A stretch of 64,000 nt of DNA from Neoroseomonas eburnea (lineage in GTDB: Bacteria > Pseudomonadota > Alphaproteobacteria > Acetobacterales > Acetobacteraceae), in assembly GCF_018129005.1 (NCBI RefSeq), contig NZ_JAAEDL010000002.1, positions 203,897-267,896 of the forward strand, read 5' to 3'. Within the stretch, counting starts at the first letter, position 1. Each line of letters begins with the position of its first letter. Both the position numbers and the translations under genes were made by a program. Shown one piece after another: positions 33,282 through 41,735 of the stretch. The notes beneath the pieces are model-generated. The model worked only from the letters and a program-made list of their open reading frames with translations. It was not told the DNA's origin and ran no database searches.

Positions 33282-35420
33282 ATGCCCATCGATGGCAGTC
33301 CGGTACGACCATCATTGTCCGAGTCGAGATTCGCTGCCCTCGATGCCATGGTCCGGCCACGTTCCGTCGCCGTCGTCGGTGCCTCGGATGACGCGACGCG
33401 CATCGGCGGACGGCCGATCGCCTACATGATGGACCAGGGGTTCGCCGGCACGATCCTGCCGGTGAACCCGAATCGGCCGAAGGTGCAGGGGCTGCCGGCC
33501 TTCGCCTCCGTCTCCGCCCTGCCCTCGGTGCCGGACGTCGCCATCGTGGCGGTGCCGGGGGAAGCGGCGGTGCAGGCCGTGGCCGACCTCGGCGCCAAGG
33601 GCTGCCGCGCGGCGATCGTCTTCACCGCCGGCTTCGCCGAGGTGGATGAGGCCGGCGCCGCCATGCAGGACCGGCTGGTCGCCGCGGCGCGCGGGCATGG
33701 CATGCGCATCCTGGGGCCGAACTGCCTCGGCCTGTTCAACGCCGCGGTCGGCTTCTACCCGATGTTCTCGACCTCCTTCGAGCAGGGCTGGCCGATCAGG
33801 GGGAATATCGGCATCGCCTCGCAGTCTGGGGCCTATGGCACGCATGTCTTCGCGGTCTCCCGCGCGCGCGGGCTCGGCACCACGGTCTGCGTCACCACCG
33901 GCAATGAGAGCGACGTCTCGCTCGGCGAGGTCATCGGCTGGATGGCCCAGGCGCCGGAGGTCGAGGTGATCTGCGCCTATGCGGAAGGCATCCGCGAGAG
34001 CGATCGCTTCATCGCCGCGCTCGACCTGGCGCGGCGCAACCGCAAGCCGGTGGTGATGATGAAGGTCGGGCGCTCCGAGCTCGGCGGCCATGCGGCGAAG
34101 TCGCATACCGCCTCGATCGCCGGCGACGACACCATCACCCAGGCGGTGCTGGACGAGTTCGGCGTGGTGCGCGCGGGCACGACGGAACAGATGCTCGACA
34201 TCGCCTATGCGGCGTCACGGCGAATCTACCCCGCGAGGAACAGCCTCGGCGTCATCACCGTCAGCGGCGGCGCGGGCGTGCTGATCTCGGATGCGGCGGA
34301 AGCCGCCGGCATCCCGATGCCGCCGATGCCGGACGATGCGCAGGCGAAGCTGAAGTCGCTGATCTCCTTCTCCGCGCCACGCAACCCGGTGGACTGCACC
34401 GCCCAGGCGGTGAACCAGACCGAGATGTTCGAGCACTTCCTCGAGACCACCGCCGAGGCCGGCGGCTACGCTTCGATGATGGTGTTCCTGACCCAGACGG
34501 GCGGGTCCACCACCATGGCGCCGAAGCTGCGGCCGTACCTGAAGAAGGCGCGCGAGAAGTTCTCCGACCGGCTCTGGGTGCTCTCCGTCATCGCCTCGGC
34601 CGACAAGGTGAAGGGCTACGAGGAGGACGGGTATCTCGTGTTCGAGGACCCGACGCGCGCCGTCGCGGCGATCGAGGCGATGGGCCGCTTCGGCGCCGCC
34701 TTCGCCGCGCCGCCGGCGGAGGAGATCCCGGTGCCGGAGGTCACGTTGCCGGCGACGACGCCGACCGAGGCCGAGGGCAAGCGCATCCTGGCGCAGGCCG
34801 GCGTGCCGGCAGTGCCGGAGAAGGCCTGCGCATCCGTCGCGGAAGCCGTCGCCGCGGCGGATTCCTTCGGCTACCCGGTGGTGGGGAAGATCCTCTCGCC
34901 CGACATCCTGCACAAGAGCGAGATCGGCGGTGTCATCCTCGACCTCGCCAATGCGGATGCGGTGCGCGAGGCGCATGCGACGCTGCTGGCGCGCGCCGCC
35001 GAACGCGCGCCCGGGGCGCGCATCGAGGGCGTGCTGATCGCGAAGCAGATCAAGGGCGCGGTGGAGATGGCGCTCGGCGTCGCGCGCGATCCGGTCTTCG
35101 GGCCGGTGGCGATGGTCGGCCTCGGCGGCGTCTTCATCGAGATCCTGAAGGACGTCTCCTTCCGCCGCTGCCCGTTCAGCGAGGCGGAGGCGGAGAAGAT
35201 GGTCCGCTCGCTGAAGGGCTTCCCGCTGCTCGATGGCGCGCGCGGGCGGCCGAAGGCGGATGTGAAGGCGCTGGCGGGTGCGCTCGCCGCGCTGTCGCGC
35301 TTCGCCGCCGGTGCGGGCGACCGCCTGCTGTCGGTGGACGTGAACCCGCTGCTCGTGCTGCCGGAAGGCCAGGGCGCCTTCGCCGCCGACGCCGTGATCG
35401 AGGTGGAGGAAACGCACTGA
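33282..35420 (+). CDS. ADP-forming acyl-CoA synthetase, fused alpha and beta parts
   Basis: A 712-residue enzyme of the NDP-forming acetyl/acyl-CoA synthetase family, which converts a carboxylic acid, CoA and ATP to acyl-CoA. The CoA-binding Rossmann domain (about 20-150) opens RPRSVAVVGASDD. The succinyl-CoA ligase-like domain has IASQSGAYG (178-186) and the phosphohistidine candidate His275 in KSHTASIAG. The C-terminal ATP-grasp part (from about 495) has GYPVVGKILSPDILHKSEIGGV and VSFRRCPFSEAEAEKM. GAGGAA precedes the ATG at 33282. It is the first gene of the catabolic operon and presumably activates the growth acid. Its stop shares a base with the next start. Confidence 0.9.
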   Translation: MPIDGSPVRPSLSESRFAALDAMVRPRSVAVVGASDDATRIGGRPIAYMMDQGFAGTILPVNPNRPKVQGLPAFASVSALPSVPDVAIVAVPGEAAVQAVADLGAKGCRAAIVFTAGFAEVDEAGAAMQDRLVAAARGHGMRILGPNCLGLFNAAVGFYPMFSTSFEQGWPIRGNIGIASQSGAYGTHVFAVSRARGLGTTVCVTTGNESDVSLGEVIGWMAQAPEVEVICAYAEGIRESDRFIAALDLARRNRKPVVMMKVGRSELGGHAAKSHTASIAGDDTITQAVLDEFGVVRAGTTEQMLDIAYAASRRIYPARNSLGVITVSGGAGVLISDAAEAAGIPMPPMPDDAQAKLKSLISFSAPRNPVDCTAQAVNQTEMFEHFLETTAEAGGYASMMVFLTQTGGSTTMAPKLRPYLKKAREKFSDRLWVLSVIASADKVKGYEEDGYLVFEDPTRAVAAIEAMGRFGAAFAAPPAEEIPVPEVTLPATTPTEAEGKRILAQAGVPAVPEKACASVAEAVAAADSFGYPVVGKILSPDILHKSEIGGVILDLANADAVREAHATLLARAAERAPGARIEGVLIAKQIKGAVEMALGVARDPVFGPVAMVGLGGVFIEILKDVSFRRCPFSEAEAEKMVRSLKGFPLLDGARGRPKADVKALAGALAALSRFAAGAGDRLLSVDVNPLLVLPEGQGAFAADAVIEVEETH

Positions 35421-36286
35421 TGGCCATCAACTACGAGCACCTGCTCAACTACCCGATCCCGGAGATCCGCCAGACCATCCGCTGGCAGGACACGGCGCTG
35501 TACAATTTCTCCATCGGCCTCGGGCAGGACCCGATGGATCAGAAGCAGCTCGACTTCCTGTATGAGCCGCGGCTGAAGGCCATGCCGTCGATGGCCAATG
35601 TGCTCGGCTATCCCGGCTTCTGGCTGCGCAACCCCGACACGGGCGTGGACTGGACGCAGGTGCTGCACGGCGAGCAATCCGTCATCCTGCACAAGCCGCT
35701 GCCGGTGGACGGGGAGATCATTGGCAGGTCGCGCATCAGCGAGATCATCGATCGCGGCCCGAGCAAGGGCGCGCTGCTCTACAACGAGCGCGTCGTGCTG
35801 GACGCGAGGACGGGCGAGAAGCTCGCCACACTGGAAGGCACCACCTTCGCCCGCGGCGATGGCGGCTTCGGTGGCCCGGAAGGCCCTGTGAAGAAGCCGC
35901 ACCCGGAGCCGGGCGGCACCCCCGACCTGACGGTGGACCTGCTGACGCGGCCGGAGCAGGCGATCGTCTATCGCCTGAACGGCGACCACAACCCTCTGCA
36001 TATCGATCCCGAGGTCGCCGCCAAGGCCGGCTTCAAGCAGCCGATCCTGCATGGGCTGTGCACCTTCGGCGTGGTCTGCCACGCGCTGATGAAGGCGTTG
36101 TGCGGGTATGATCCCGCGCGCTTCGGACGCATGGATCTGCGCTTCTCATCCCCGGTGTTTCCCGGCGAGACGATCCGCACGGAGATCTGGCACGAGGAAG
36201 GCGGTGCGGCCTTCCGCGCGCGCGTGGTGGAGCGCGACAAGGTGGTGGTGAGCAACGGGCTGTTCCGCCATGCGGGGGTGCCATGA
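35420..36286 (+). CDS. MaoC-family dehydratase (enoyl-CoA hydratase 2-like)
   Basis: A 288-residue double hot-dog protein resembling the (R)-specific enoyl-CoA hydratase 2 of multifunctional enzyme type 2. The N-terminal half is a degenerate hot-dog (PSMANVLGYPGFWLR). The C-terminal half carries the hydratase motif YRLNGDHNPLHIDPEVAAKAGF, with the catalytic Asp and His, then ILHGLCTFGV. It hydrates a trans-2-enoyl-CoA to the (R)-3-hydroxyacyl-CoA. The start overlaps the synthetase stop (TGATG), and its own stop overlaps the following gene by 4 bp. The operon also contains a crotonase-type hydratase, so two stereochemically different hydrations may occur. Confidence 0.9.
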   Translation: MAINYEHLLNYPIPEIRQTIRWQDTALYNFSIGLGQDPMDQKQLDFLYEPRLKAMPSMANVLGYPGFWLRNPDTGVDWTQVLHGEQSVILHKPLPVDGEIIGRSRISEIIDRGPSKGALLYNERVVLDARTGEKLATLEGTTFARGDGGFGGPEGPVKKPHPEPGGTPDLTVDLLTRPEQAIVYRLNGDHNPLHIDPEVAAKAGFKQPILHGLCTFGVVCHALMKALCGYDPARFGRMDLRFSSPVFPGETIRTEIWHEEGGAAFRARVVERDKVVVSNGLFRHAGVP

Positions 36287-37107
36287 GCGCCGCCGAACGG
36301 GCGGCGCGCTTCGCGGCCCTGCATGAGGGCGGCTGCTTCGCGCTGCCGAATGCCTGGGATGCCGGCAGCGCGCGCATCATGGAACATGCGGGCGCGGTCG
36401 CCATCGCGACGACCTCTGCCGGCATCGCCTGGCAGTTGGGGCGCCGGGATTATGCGGTGAGCCTCGCGGAATCGCTCGACAATGCGCGGGTGCTGATCGC
36501 CGCGACGGCGTTGCCGGTCTCGGCGGACCTGGAGGACGGCTTCGGCCCGTCGCCCGAGGATTGCGCGCGGACGGTGCGCGCGGCGGGCGAGGCGGGGCTC
36601 GCCGGCTGCACCATCGAGGACACGACCCGCGACGCGTCCAACCCGATCCACGAATTCGACCATGCCGTGGCGCGCATCCGTGCCGCGGTGCAGGCGGCGC
36701 GCGCGCTCGGCCGGCCCTTCATCCTGACCGCGCGGGCGGAGAACTTCCTGAACGGCCGGCCGGACCTGGACGACACGATCCGCCGTCTGGTGGCGTTCGC
36801 CGAGGTCGGGGCGGATTGCCTCTATGCGCCCTTCCTGCCGGACATGGATGCCATCGCGAAGGCGGTGGCGGCGGTCGCGCCGAAGCCGGTGAACGTGCTG
36901 GCGGGGCCGCGTGCGGGCTTCGTGCCGATGGATGCGCTGGCTGCCATCGGCGTGCGGCGTGTCAGTGCTGGTGGGCTGCTGGCGCGCGCCGCCTATGCGC
37001 ATACCATCGAGATGACGCGGGCGATGCTGGCCGGCGACCTGCCGCGCCTCGCCGCCGTGCCGCCCGGGGCTGAACTGAATGCCGCCATGCGCGGCAAGGG
37101 AGACTGA
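36283..37107 (+). CDS. isocitrate lyase/PEP mutase-family enzyme
   Basis: A 274-residue TIM-barrel enzyme of the isocitrate lyase/phosphoenolpyruvate mutase superfamily. The opening CFALPNAWDAGSARIMEHAGA is typical of the short carboxyphosphonoenolpyruvate mutase-like members. The metal-binding segment SADLEDGFG (about residues 85-93) and TIEDTT (about 111-116) are clear. The lid cysteine of true isocitrate lyases (KKCGH) is missing, so this is not a glyoxylate-cycle enzyme. Members cleave C-C bonds next to a carboxylate (2-methylisocitrate, oxaloacetate, dimethylmalate). Within this operon it may cleave a branched acid intermediate. ATGA overlap with the hydratase gene shows coupling. Confidence 0.88.
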   Translation: MSAAERAARFAALHEGGCFALPNAWDAGSARIMEHAGAVAIATTSAGIAWQLGRRDYAVSLAESLDNARVLIAATALPVSADLEDGFGPSPEDCARTVRAAGEAGLAGCTIEDTTRDASNPIHEFDHAVARIRAAVQAARALGRPFILTARAENFLNGRPDLDDTIRRLVAFAEVGADCLYAPFLPDMDAIAKAVAAVAPKPVNVLAGPRAGFVPMDALAAIGVRRVSAGGLLARAAYAHTIEMTRAMLAGDLPRLAAVPPGAELNAAMRGKGD

Positions 37108-37112
37108 GCCAC

Positions 37113-37793
37113 GTGATCAACAAGATCGTTCAATCCATGGCCGACGCCATGGCAGGCATCAGGGACGGCTCGACCGTGCTGATCGGCGGCTTCGGCGCCG
37201 TCGGCCAGCCGGACCAGCTGATCGAGGCGCTGATCGAGCAGGGGGCGAAGGACCTCACCTGCGTCGCCAACAACGCCGGCACGGGCCGCGTGGGCCTGGC
37301 GAAGCTGATGGAACTCGGCCGCGTCAGGAAGATCATCTGCTCCTTCCCGCGCAGCGCCGGTTCGGTGGTGTTCGAGGACCTCTACCGCGCCGGCAAGCTC
37401 GAGCTCGAGATCGTGCCGCAGGGCACCATGGCGGAGCGCATGCGCGCCGCCGGCGCCGGCGTGCCGGCCTTCTTCACCGCGACCTCGGTCGGCACGATCC
37501 TCGCGCACGGCAAGGAGGAGCGGGAGTTCAACGGCCGCCGCTACGTGATGGAGCACGCGCTGAAGGGCGACGTCGCGCTGGTCGAAGCCTGGGAAGGCGA
37601 CCGCTGGGGCAACCTGACCTACCGGGCCTCCGGCCGGAACTTCAACCCGGTCATGGCCATGGCGGCGGATCTGACCATTGCGCAGGTCTCGCACCTGCGC
37701 GAGCTGGGCGAACTGGTGCCGGAGAACGTGCACACGCCGGGCATCTTCGTGCACCGCGTGATCCAGGTGGATCGCGGGCCCGACTGGGCGTAA
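37113..37793 (+). CDS. 3-oxoacid-type CoA-transferase subunit A
   Basis: A 226-residue alpha subunit of a family I CoA-transferase. It has the glycine-rich GGFGAVGQPDQLIEAL (residues 25-40) and TCVANNAGTGRVGLAKLME, as in succinyl-CoA:3-oxoacid and 3-oxoadipate CoA-transferases (ScoA, PcaI). It pairs with subunit B, encoded about 100 bp downstream, to move CoA between succinyl-CoA or acetyl-CoA and an oxoacid. Its start is a GTG at 37113, five bases after the previous stop. The exact acceptor is not evident; 3-oxoadipate and acetoacetate are the common ones. Confidence 0.88.
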   Translation: MINKIVQSMADAMAGIRDGSTVLIGGFGAVGQPDQLIEALIEQGAKDLTCVANNAGTGRVGLAKLMELGRVRKIICSFPRSAGSVVFEDLYRAGKLELEIVPQGTMAERMRAAGAGVPAFFTATSVGTILAHGKEEREFNGRRYVMEHALKGDVALVEAWEGDRWGNLTYRASGRNFNPVMAMAADLTIAQVSHLRELGELVPENVHTPGIFVHRVIQVDRGPDWA

Positions 37794-37895
37794 GCGTCGA
37801 GCAAGAGGATGGGCATCCAATTGCCGGAGGATGGAGGGCTGCAGGCCCGAGCATCCGGAGGCGTGGCTCGGATGCCCGGGACACAGGAGGGACAC

Positions 37896-38537
37896 ATGCA
37901 AGGCTTCGACCGCAAGGGCATGGCCGCGCGCCTGGCGCAGGACATCCCGGAAGGCTGGTACGTCAATCTCGGCATCGGCATCCCGACCATGGTCGGCGAC
38001 TACGTGCCGCTGGACCGCGAGGTGATCTTCCATTCCGAGAACGGCATCCTCGGCATGGGTCCCGCGCCGGCGAAGGACAAGATCGACCCCTGGCTGGTGA
38101 ATGCCGGCAAGCAGCCGGTGACGCTGCGGCCCGGCGGGTCCTACTGCCACCATGCGGACAGCTTCGCGATGATCCGCGGCGGGCATATCGACCTCTGCGT
38201 GCTCGGCGCCTTCGAGGTCGCGCAGAACGGCGACATCGCAAACTGGGCGACAAGCGAGAACGACACCGCGCCGGCGGTGGGCGGCGCGATGGACCTCGGC
38301 GCCGGGGCGAAGCGCCTGTGGGTGATCATGGAACACACGACCAAGGACGGCCGCCCGAAGCTGGTCGAGGCCTGCGCCTATCCACTGACGACGCCGCGCG
38401 CCGTGAAGCGCGTCTACACCAATCTCGGCGTCTTCGAGATCGTGCCGGAGAAGGGCTTCGTGGTGGTGGACCTCGCGCCCGGCGTGACGCTGGAGCAGGC
38501 GCAGGCCGCCAGCGGCGCGGTGCTGCACACGCAGTGA
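37896..38537 (+). CDS. 3-oxoacid-type CoA-transferase subunit B
   Basis: A 213-residue beta subunit of the same CoA-transferase. The catalytic glutamate that forms the glutamyl-CoA thioester is Glu48 in SENGILGMGP. Other family marks are NLGIGIPTMVGDYVP and GGHIDLCVLGAFEVAQNGDIANW. The start at 37896 has a perfect AGGAGG five bases upstream. Upstream in-frame ATGs (37809, 37872) lie in the 102 bp gap and are unlikely. The gap itself has no other gene. Downstream lies the repeat-containing interval 38538-38667. Confidence 0.9.
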   Translation: MQGFDRKGMAARLAQDIPEGWYVNLGIGIPTMVGDYVPLDREVIFHSENGILGMGPAPAKDKIDPWLVNAGKQPVTLRPGGSYCHHADSFAMIRGGHIDLCVLGAFEVAQNGDIANWATSENDTAPAVGGAMDLGAGAKRLWVIMEHTTKDGRPKLVEACAYPLTTPRAVKRVYTNLGVFEIVPEKGFVVVDLAPGVTLEQAQAASGAVLHTQ

Positions 38538-38652
38538 AGGAAGGCGGGGGGCGGTCACTCCCCCGACCTTCGCGAAGTTCCGCGGCTCGCCGCAGGCGAG
38601 GCGCCCAGCCAGAAAAGGGAGGGGGTTCGGGGGAGGTTCCCCTCCCCCGACC
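38537..38652. repeat. C-rich palindromic repeat cluster inside the catabolic operon
   Basis: Two hairpin-forming units lie between the CoA-transferase B and acyl-CoA dehydrogenase genes. Unit one (38537-38570) pairs aaggcggggg with cccccgacctt. Unit two pairs 38624-38636 (ggttcgggggagg) with 38641-38652 around a ttcc loop, ending 15 bp before the next start codon. The same core words (tccccc-gaac-ccc-tccc and its complement) recur at 53322-53369 and 61955-61990, so this is a dispersed repeat family in the genome. A hairpin this close to the ribosome-binding site could attenuate the downstream genes. Confidence 0.6.
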
Positions 38653-38667
38653 TTGCTTGAGGAAGCG

Positions 38668-39738
38668 ATGAGCCAAGCACTCGACGACCGATCCGAATCC
38701 ATCCGCATGATCCGCGACAGCGCGGGCGCGGTCGCGCCGCGCGGCGGTGATACCAAGCGCGTGCGCGCCCTGCGCTTCACCGATCCCGGCTTCGACAAGG
38801 GCGTCTTCGCCCAGATGGGCGAGCTCGGCTGGATCGGCCTTGCGGTTGCCGAGGATGCCGGCGGCGCCGGCCTCGGCATGTCCGAGGCGGTCGCGCTGAC
38901 CGAGGAGATCGGCGCCGGCCTGGCGCCCGAGCCGCTGATCCCGGCGATGCTCTCCGCGCGCCTGCTGGCGGCGGTGGAGGACAAGGCGCTGCTCGCCCCG
39001 CTGCTCGAAGGCGGGAAGGTCCTTTTGACCGCCTGGCAGGAGAAGGCGGACACGCTCGCGGTCCACGGCACCTCCGATGCGCCGCGCGTCTTCATCCCGA
39101 TGGCGGCGGGGGCGGATGCCTTCCTGCTGCCGGTTCGGGAGGGCAACCGCATTGCGCTGCATGCGCTGGATGCGGCCGGCGCGGACGTCGTGCTCGAAAG
39201 GACCATGGACGGCGGCAATGTCGGCACGCTGCGCGCCGATCTGTCGCGGGCGTCCCGCGTCGCCGACGACGTCGGCGCGGTGCTTGAGCAGGCGCTGGAC
39301 GAAGCCGCTCTGGCCACCGCCGGCCACATGCTGGGCCTGATGGAGAAGGCCTTCGAGATGACGCTGGCCTACCTCAAGACGCGCCAGCAGTTCGGCCGCA
39401 TCATCGGCACCTTCCAGTCGCTGCAGCACCGCGCGGCGGACCTGAAGATCCATATCGCGCTGACGCGCGCGGCGGTGGAAAGCGCGGCCGCGGTGCTGGA
39501 TTCCGGCGCGACCGGCGCCGTGCGCCAGGCCGCCGTCTCCAAGGCCAAGGCGCGCGCGGCCGAAAGCGGATTGCTCGTGCTGCGCCAATGCATCCAGTTG
39601 CACGGCGGCATCGGCTACACCGACGAATACGATGTCGGCATGTACCTGCGCCGCGGCATGGTGATCGCGAACCAGTACGGATCGGCGACCCTGCATCGCC
39701 GCCGCTTCATGGCCCTGGCGCCGGAGGACGTGGAATGA
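38668..39738 (+). CDS. acyl-CoA dehydrogenase-family protein (small partner type)
   Basis: A 356-residue acyl-CoA dehydrogenase homologue. The N-terminal domain has ELGWIGLAVAEDAGGAGLG, the middle domain is short and weakly conserved, and the C-terminal domain has LAYLKTRQQFGRIIGTFQSLQHRAADL and QCIQLHGGIGYTDEYDVGMYLRR. Proteins of this composition commonly pair with a full-length dehydrogenase to form heteromeric enzymes, as in PimC/PimD-type and steroid side-chain dehydrogenases. The second dehydrogenase at 40507 is the likely partner. GAGGAAG precedes the ATG. The stop overlaps the enoyl-CoA hydratase start by 4 bp. Confidence 0.88.
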   Translation: MSQALDDRSESIRMIRDSAGAVAPRGGDTKRVRALRFTDPGFDKGVFAQMGELGWIGLAVAEDAGGAGLGMSEAVALTEEIGAGLAPEPLIPAMLSARLLAAVEDKALLAPLLEGGKVLLTAWQEKADTLAVHGTSDAPRVFIPMAAGADAFLLPVREGNRIALHALDAAGADVVLERTMDGGNVGTLRADLSRASRVADDVGAVLEQALDEAALATAGHMLGLMEKAFEMTLAYLKTRQQFGRIIGTFQSLQHRAADLKIHIALTRAAVESAAAVLDSGATGAVRQAAVSKAKARAAESGLLVLRQCIQLHGGIGYTDEYDVGMYLRRGMVIANQYGSATLHRRRFMALAPEDVE

Positions 39739-40502
39739 GCGAGGCCGCGCGTGTCCGCGAGGAGATGGACGGCAACGTCCTGATCCTCACCATCGACTAT
39801 CCTCAGCGCAAGAACGCCATCGCCCTCGGCGTGCGCCAGGCGCTGGAGGATGCGATCGAGCGCGCCCATGCCGATGCCGGGGTGCGCGCCATCGTCATCA
39901 CCGGCGCTGGTGGGACCTTCTGCGCCGGCGGCGACATCTCCGCCATGGATGTCGGCGATGCGCTGGCCGGCCGCGAGCGCATGCGCCGCACGCACCGGCT
40001 GGTGCGGCTGATGGCCAAGGGCGCGAAGCCACTCGTCGCCGCGGTGGAAGGCTGGGCCGCCGGCGCCGGCATGGCGGTCGCCTGCGCCTGCGACACCATC
40101 GTCGCGGCGGAGGATGCACGCTTCGTCGCAGGCTTCCACAAGATCGGGCTGATGTCCGACATGGGCCTGCCCTACTTCCTGCCGCGCCGCGTCGGCATCG
40201 GCCGGGCGCGCCGCATCCTCTTCTATCATGAGGTCATCGGCGCGGCGGACGGCGAGCGCATCGGGCTGGTCGACTTCGTCGCCCCGCCGGGCAAGGCGCT
40301 GGAGATGGCGCTCGAGAAGGCGCGCTTCCTCGCCGCCGAGGCCGCCGGCCCGATCGAGCTGACGAAGAAGATCCTGGCCGAAGGCCTCGACGAGGCGCTG
40401 GCCGACGAGCAGACCTTCCAGGGCCTGCTGTTCACCACATCCGACTTCCGGGAAGGCCGCGCGGCCTTCCTCGAGAAGCGCAAGCCGAATTTCGGAGGCT
40501 GA
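39735..40502 (+). CDS. enoyl-CoA hydratase/isomerase (crotonase fold)
   Basis: A 255-residue crotonase-superfamily enzyme. The oxyanion-hole segments are ITGAGGTFCAGGDISAMD (about residues 55-72) and VEGWAAGAGMAVACACD (about 103-120). In the second catalytic position (about 134-140, HKIGLMSDMG) the usual glutamate of enoyl-CoA hydratase is not obvious; Asp of SDMG is in that area. It may therefore be an isomerase or hydrolase rather than a hydratase. The start is fixed by ATGA overlap with the dehydrogenase. The next gene follows after 4 bp. Confidence 0.88.
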   Translation: MSEAARVREEMDGNVLILTIDYPQRKNAIALGVRQALEDAIERAHADAGVRAIVITGAGGTFCAGGDISAMDVGDALAGRERMRRTHRLVRLMAKGAKPLVAAVEGWAAGAGMAVACACDTIVAAEDARFVAGFHKIGLMSDMGLPYFLPRRVGIGRARRILFYHEVIGAADGERIGLVDFVAPPGKALEMALEKARFLAAEAAGPIELTKKILAEGLDEALADEQTFQGLLFTTSDFREGRAAFLEKRKPNFGG

Positions 40503-40506
40503 GTCG

Positions 40507-41676
40507 ATGGTCAGCATCGCACCGAAGGAGACCCAGGACCTCAACCAGATGGAGGACGAGGCCTTCCGCCTGCATGTCCGCCAGTGGATCGAGGCCAACT
40601 ACCCCGCCGATCTGCGCAACCCGCCCAAGCGGCTGCACTGGGACGAGAACAAGCCCTGGTACTTCAAGCTGGCGGAGAAGGGCTGGCTCTGCCCCGGCTG
40701 GCCGCGCCAGTTCGGCGGCCTCGGCCTCGCGCCGGCCAAGCAGATCATCTTCACCGAGGAGGTGGAGCGCTACGGCTGCGCGCGCACCAACGACCACGGC
40801 ATCGTCATGGTCGGCCCGCTGCTGATCAACCACGGCACGCCGGAACAGCAGGAGTACTTCCTGCCGAAGATCCTCTCGGGCGAGCACATCTGGTGCCAGG
40901 GCTACTCCGAGCCGAATGCGGGCTCGGACCTCGCCGCGCTGCGCACGGAAGCGGTGCTGGATGGCGACCACTACATCGTCAACGGCCAGAAGATCTGGAC
41001 CACGCTGGCGATGGACGCCAACTGGTGCTTCCTGCTGGTGCGCACCGACAAGAACGCGAAGAAGCAGGAGGGCATCTCCTTCCTGCTGGTGGACATGGCG
41101 ACGCCGGGCATCACGGTGAAGCCGATCATCAACCTCGAATACCATGACGAGTTCTGCGAGGTGTTCTTCGACAACGTCCGCGTGCCGGCGAAGAACCTGG
41201 TGGGCACGCCGAACCGCGGCTGGGACATGGCGAAGGCGCTGCTGTCCTTCGAACGCATCTACCTCGGCTCGCCGCGCCTGTCGGCCTACGCCTTCACGCG
41301 GCTGCGCCAGCTCGCCGAACGCATGGGCGTGTGGGAGGATGCGGCCTTCCAGGAGACCTACGGGCGGCTGCGTCTGGATCTGGAAGACCTGAAGTCGCTC
41401 TACGGCGTCTTCGTGGACAAGCTGCGCCGCGGGGAGACGCTCGGCGCCGACGTCTCCATGCTGAAGGTCTTCCAGACGGAGCTCTTCCAGCGGATCACCG
41501 ACACCATGCTGGAGATCGCCGGCGAGAACGCCGGTCTGCTGGAGCCGATGGAAGGCAACCGCAACCTCAATCCGACCGGCCTCTACATCCAGGCGCGGCC
41601 GGCGACGATCTATGGCGGGTCGAACGAGATCCAGCGCAACATCCTGTCGAAGAACGTGCTCGGCCTTCCCGGCTGA
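40507..41676 (+). CDS. acyl-CoA dehydrogenase
   Basis: A 389-residue FAD-dependent acyl-CoA dehydrogenase of full length. Visible are GWLCPGWPRQFGGLGL in the N-terminal helical domain, the substrate/FAD loop WCQGYSEPNAGSDLA (about residues 130-144), VNGQKIWTTLA, and the C-terminal YGGSNEIQRNILSKNVLGLPG that closes over FAD. It probably forms a heteromer with the small dehydrogenase at 38668. The gene is the last of the operon beginning at 33282. The next gene, an ABC exporter, starts 59 bp later and may belong to another unit. Confidence 0.92.
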   Translation: MVSIAPKETQDLNQMEDEAFRLHVRQWIEANYPADLRNPPKRLHWDENKPWYFKLAEKGWLCPGWPRQFGGLGLAPAKQIIFTEEVERYGCARTNDHGIVMVGPLLINHGTPEQQEYFLPKILSGEHIWCQGYSEPNAGSDLAALRTEAVLDGDHYIVNGQKIWTTLAMDANWCFLLVRTDKNAKKQEGISFLLVDMATPGITVKPIINLEYHDEFCEVFFDNVRVPAKNLVGTPNRGWDMAKALLSFERIYLGSPRLSAYAFTRLRQLAERMGVWEDAAFQETYGRLRLDLEDLKSLYGVFVDKLRRGETLGADVSMLKVFQTELFQRITDTMLEIAGENAGLLEPMEGNRNLNPTGLYIQARPATIYGGSNEIQRNILSKNVLGLPG

Positions 41677-41735
41677 GCACGCAGACGTCACCGGCCGGCG
41701 ATTGACAGCGCCGGCCGGCAGGCGTTGCTGGGGCC

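Noticed and set aside
36283-37107. Isocitrate lyase of the glyoxylate cycle
   Set aside because: Too short (274 residues) and missing the KKCGH catalytic lid; it belongs to the small lyase/mutase branch.
36993-39329. A 778-codon minus-strand open frame opposite the CoA-transferase region
   Set aside because: It crosses several recognisable genes and the hairpin repeat, and its composition is not protein-like.
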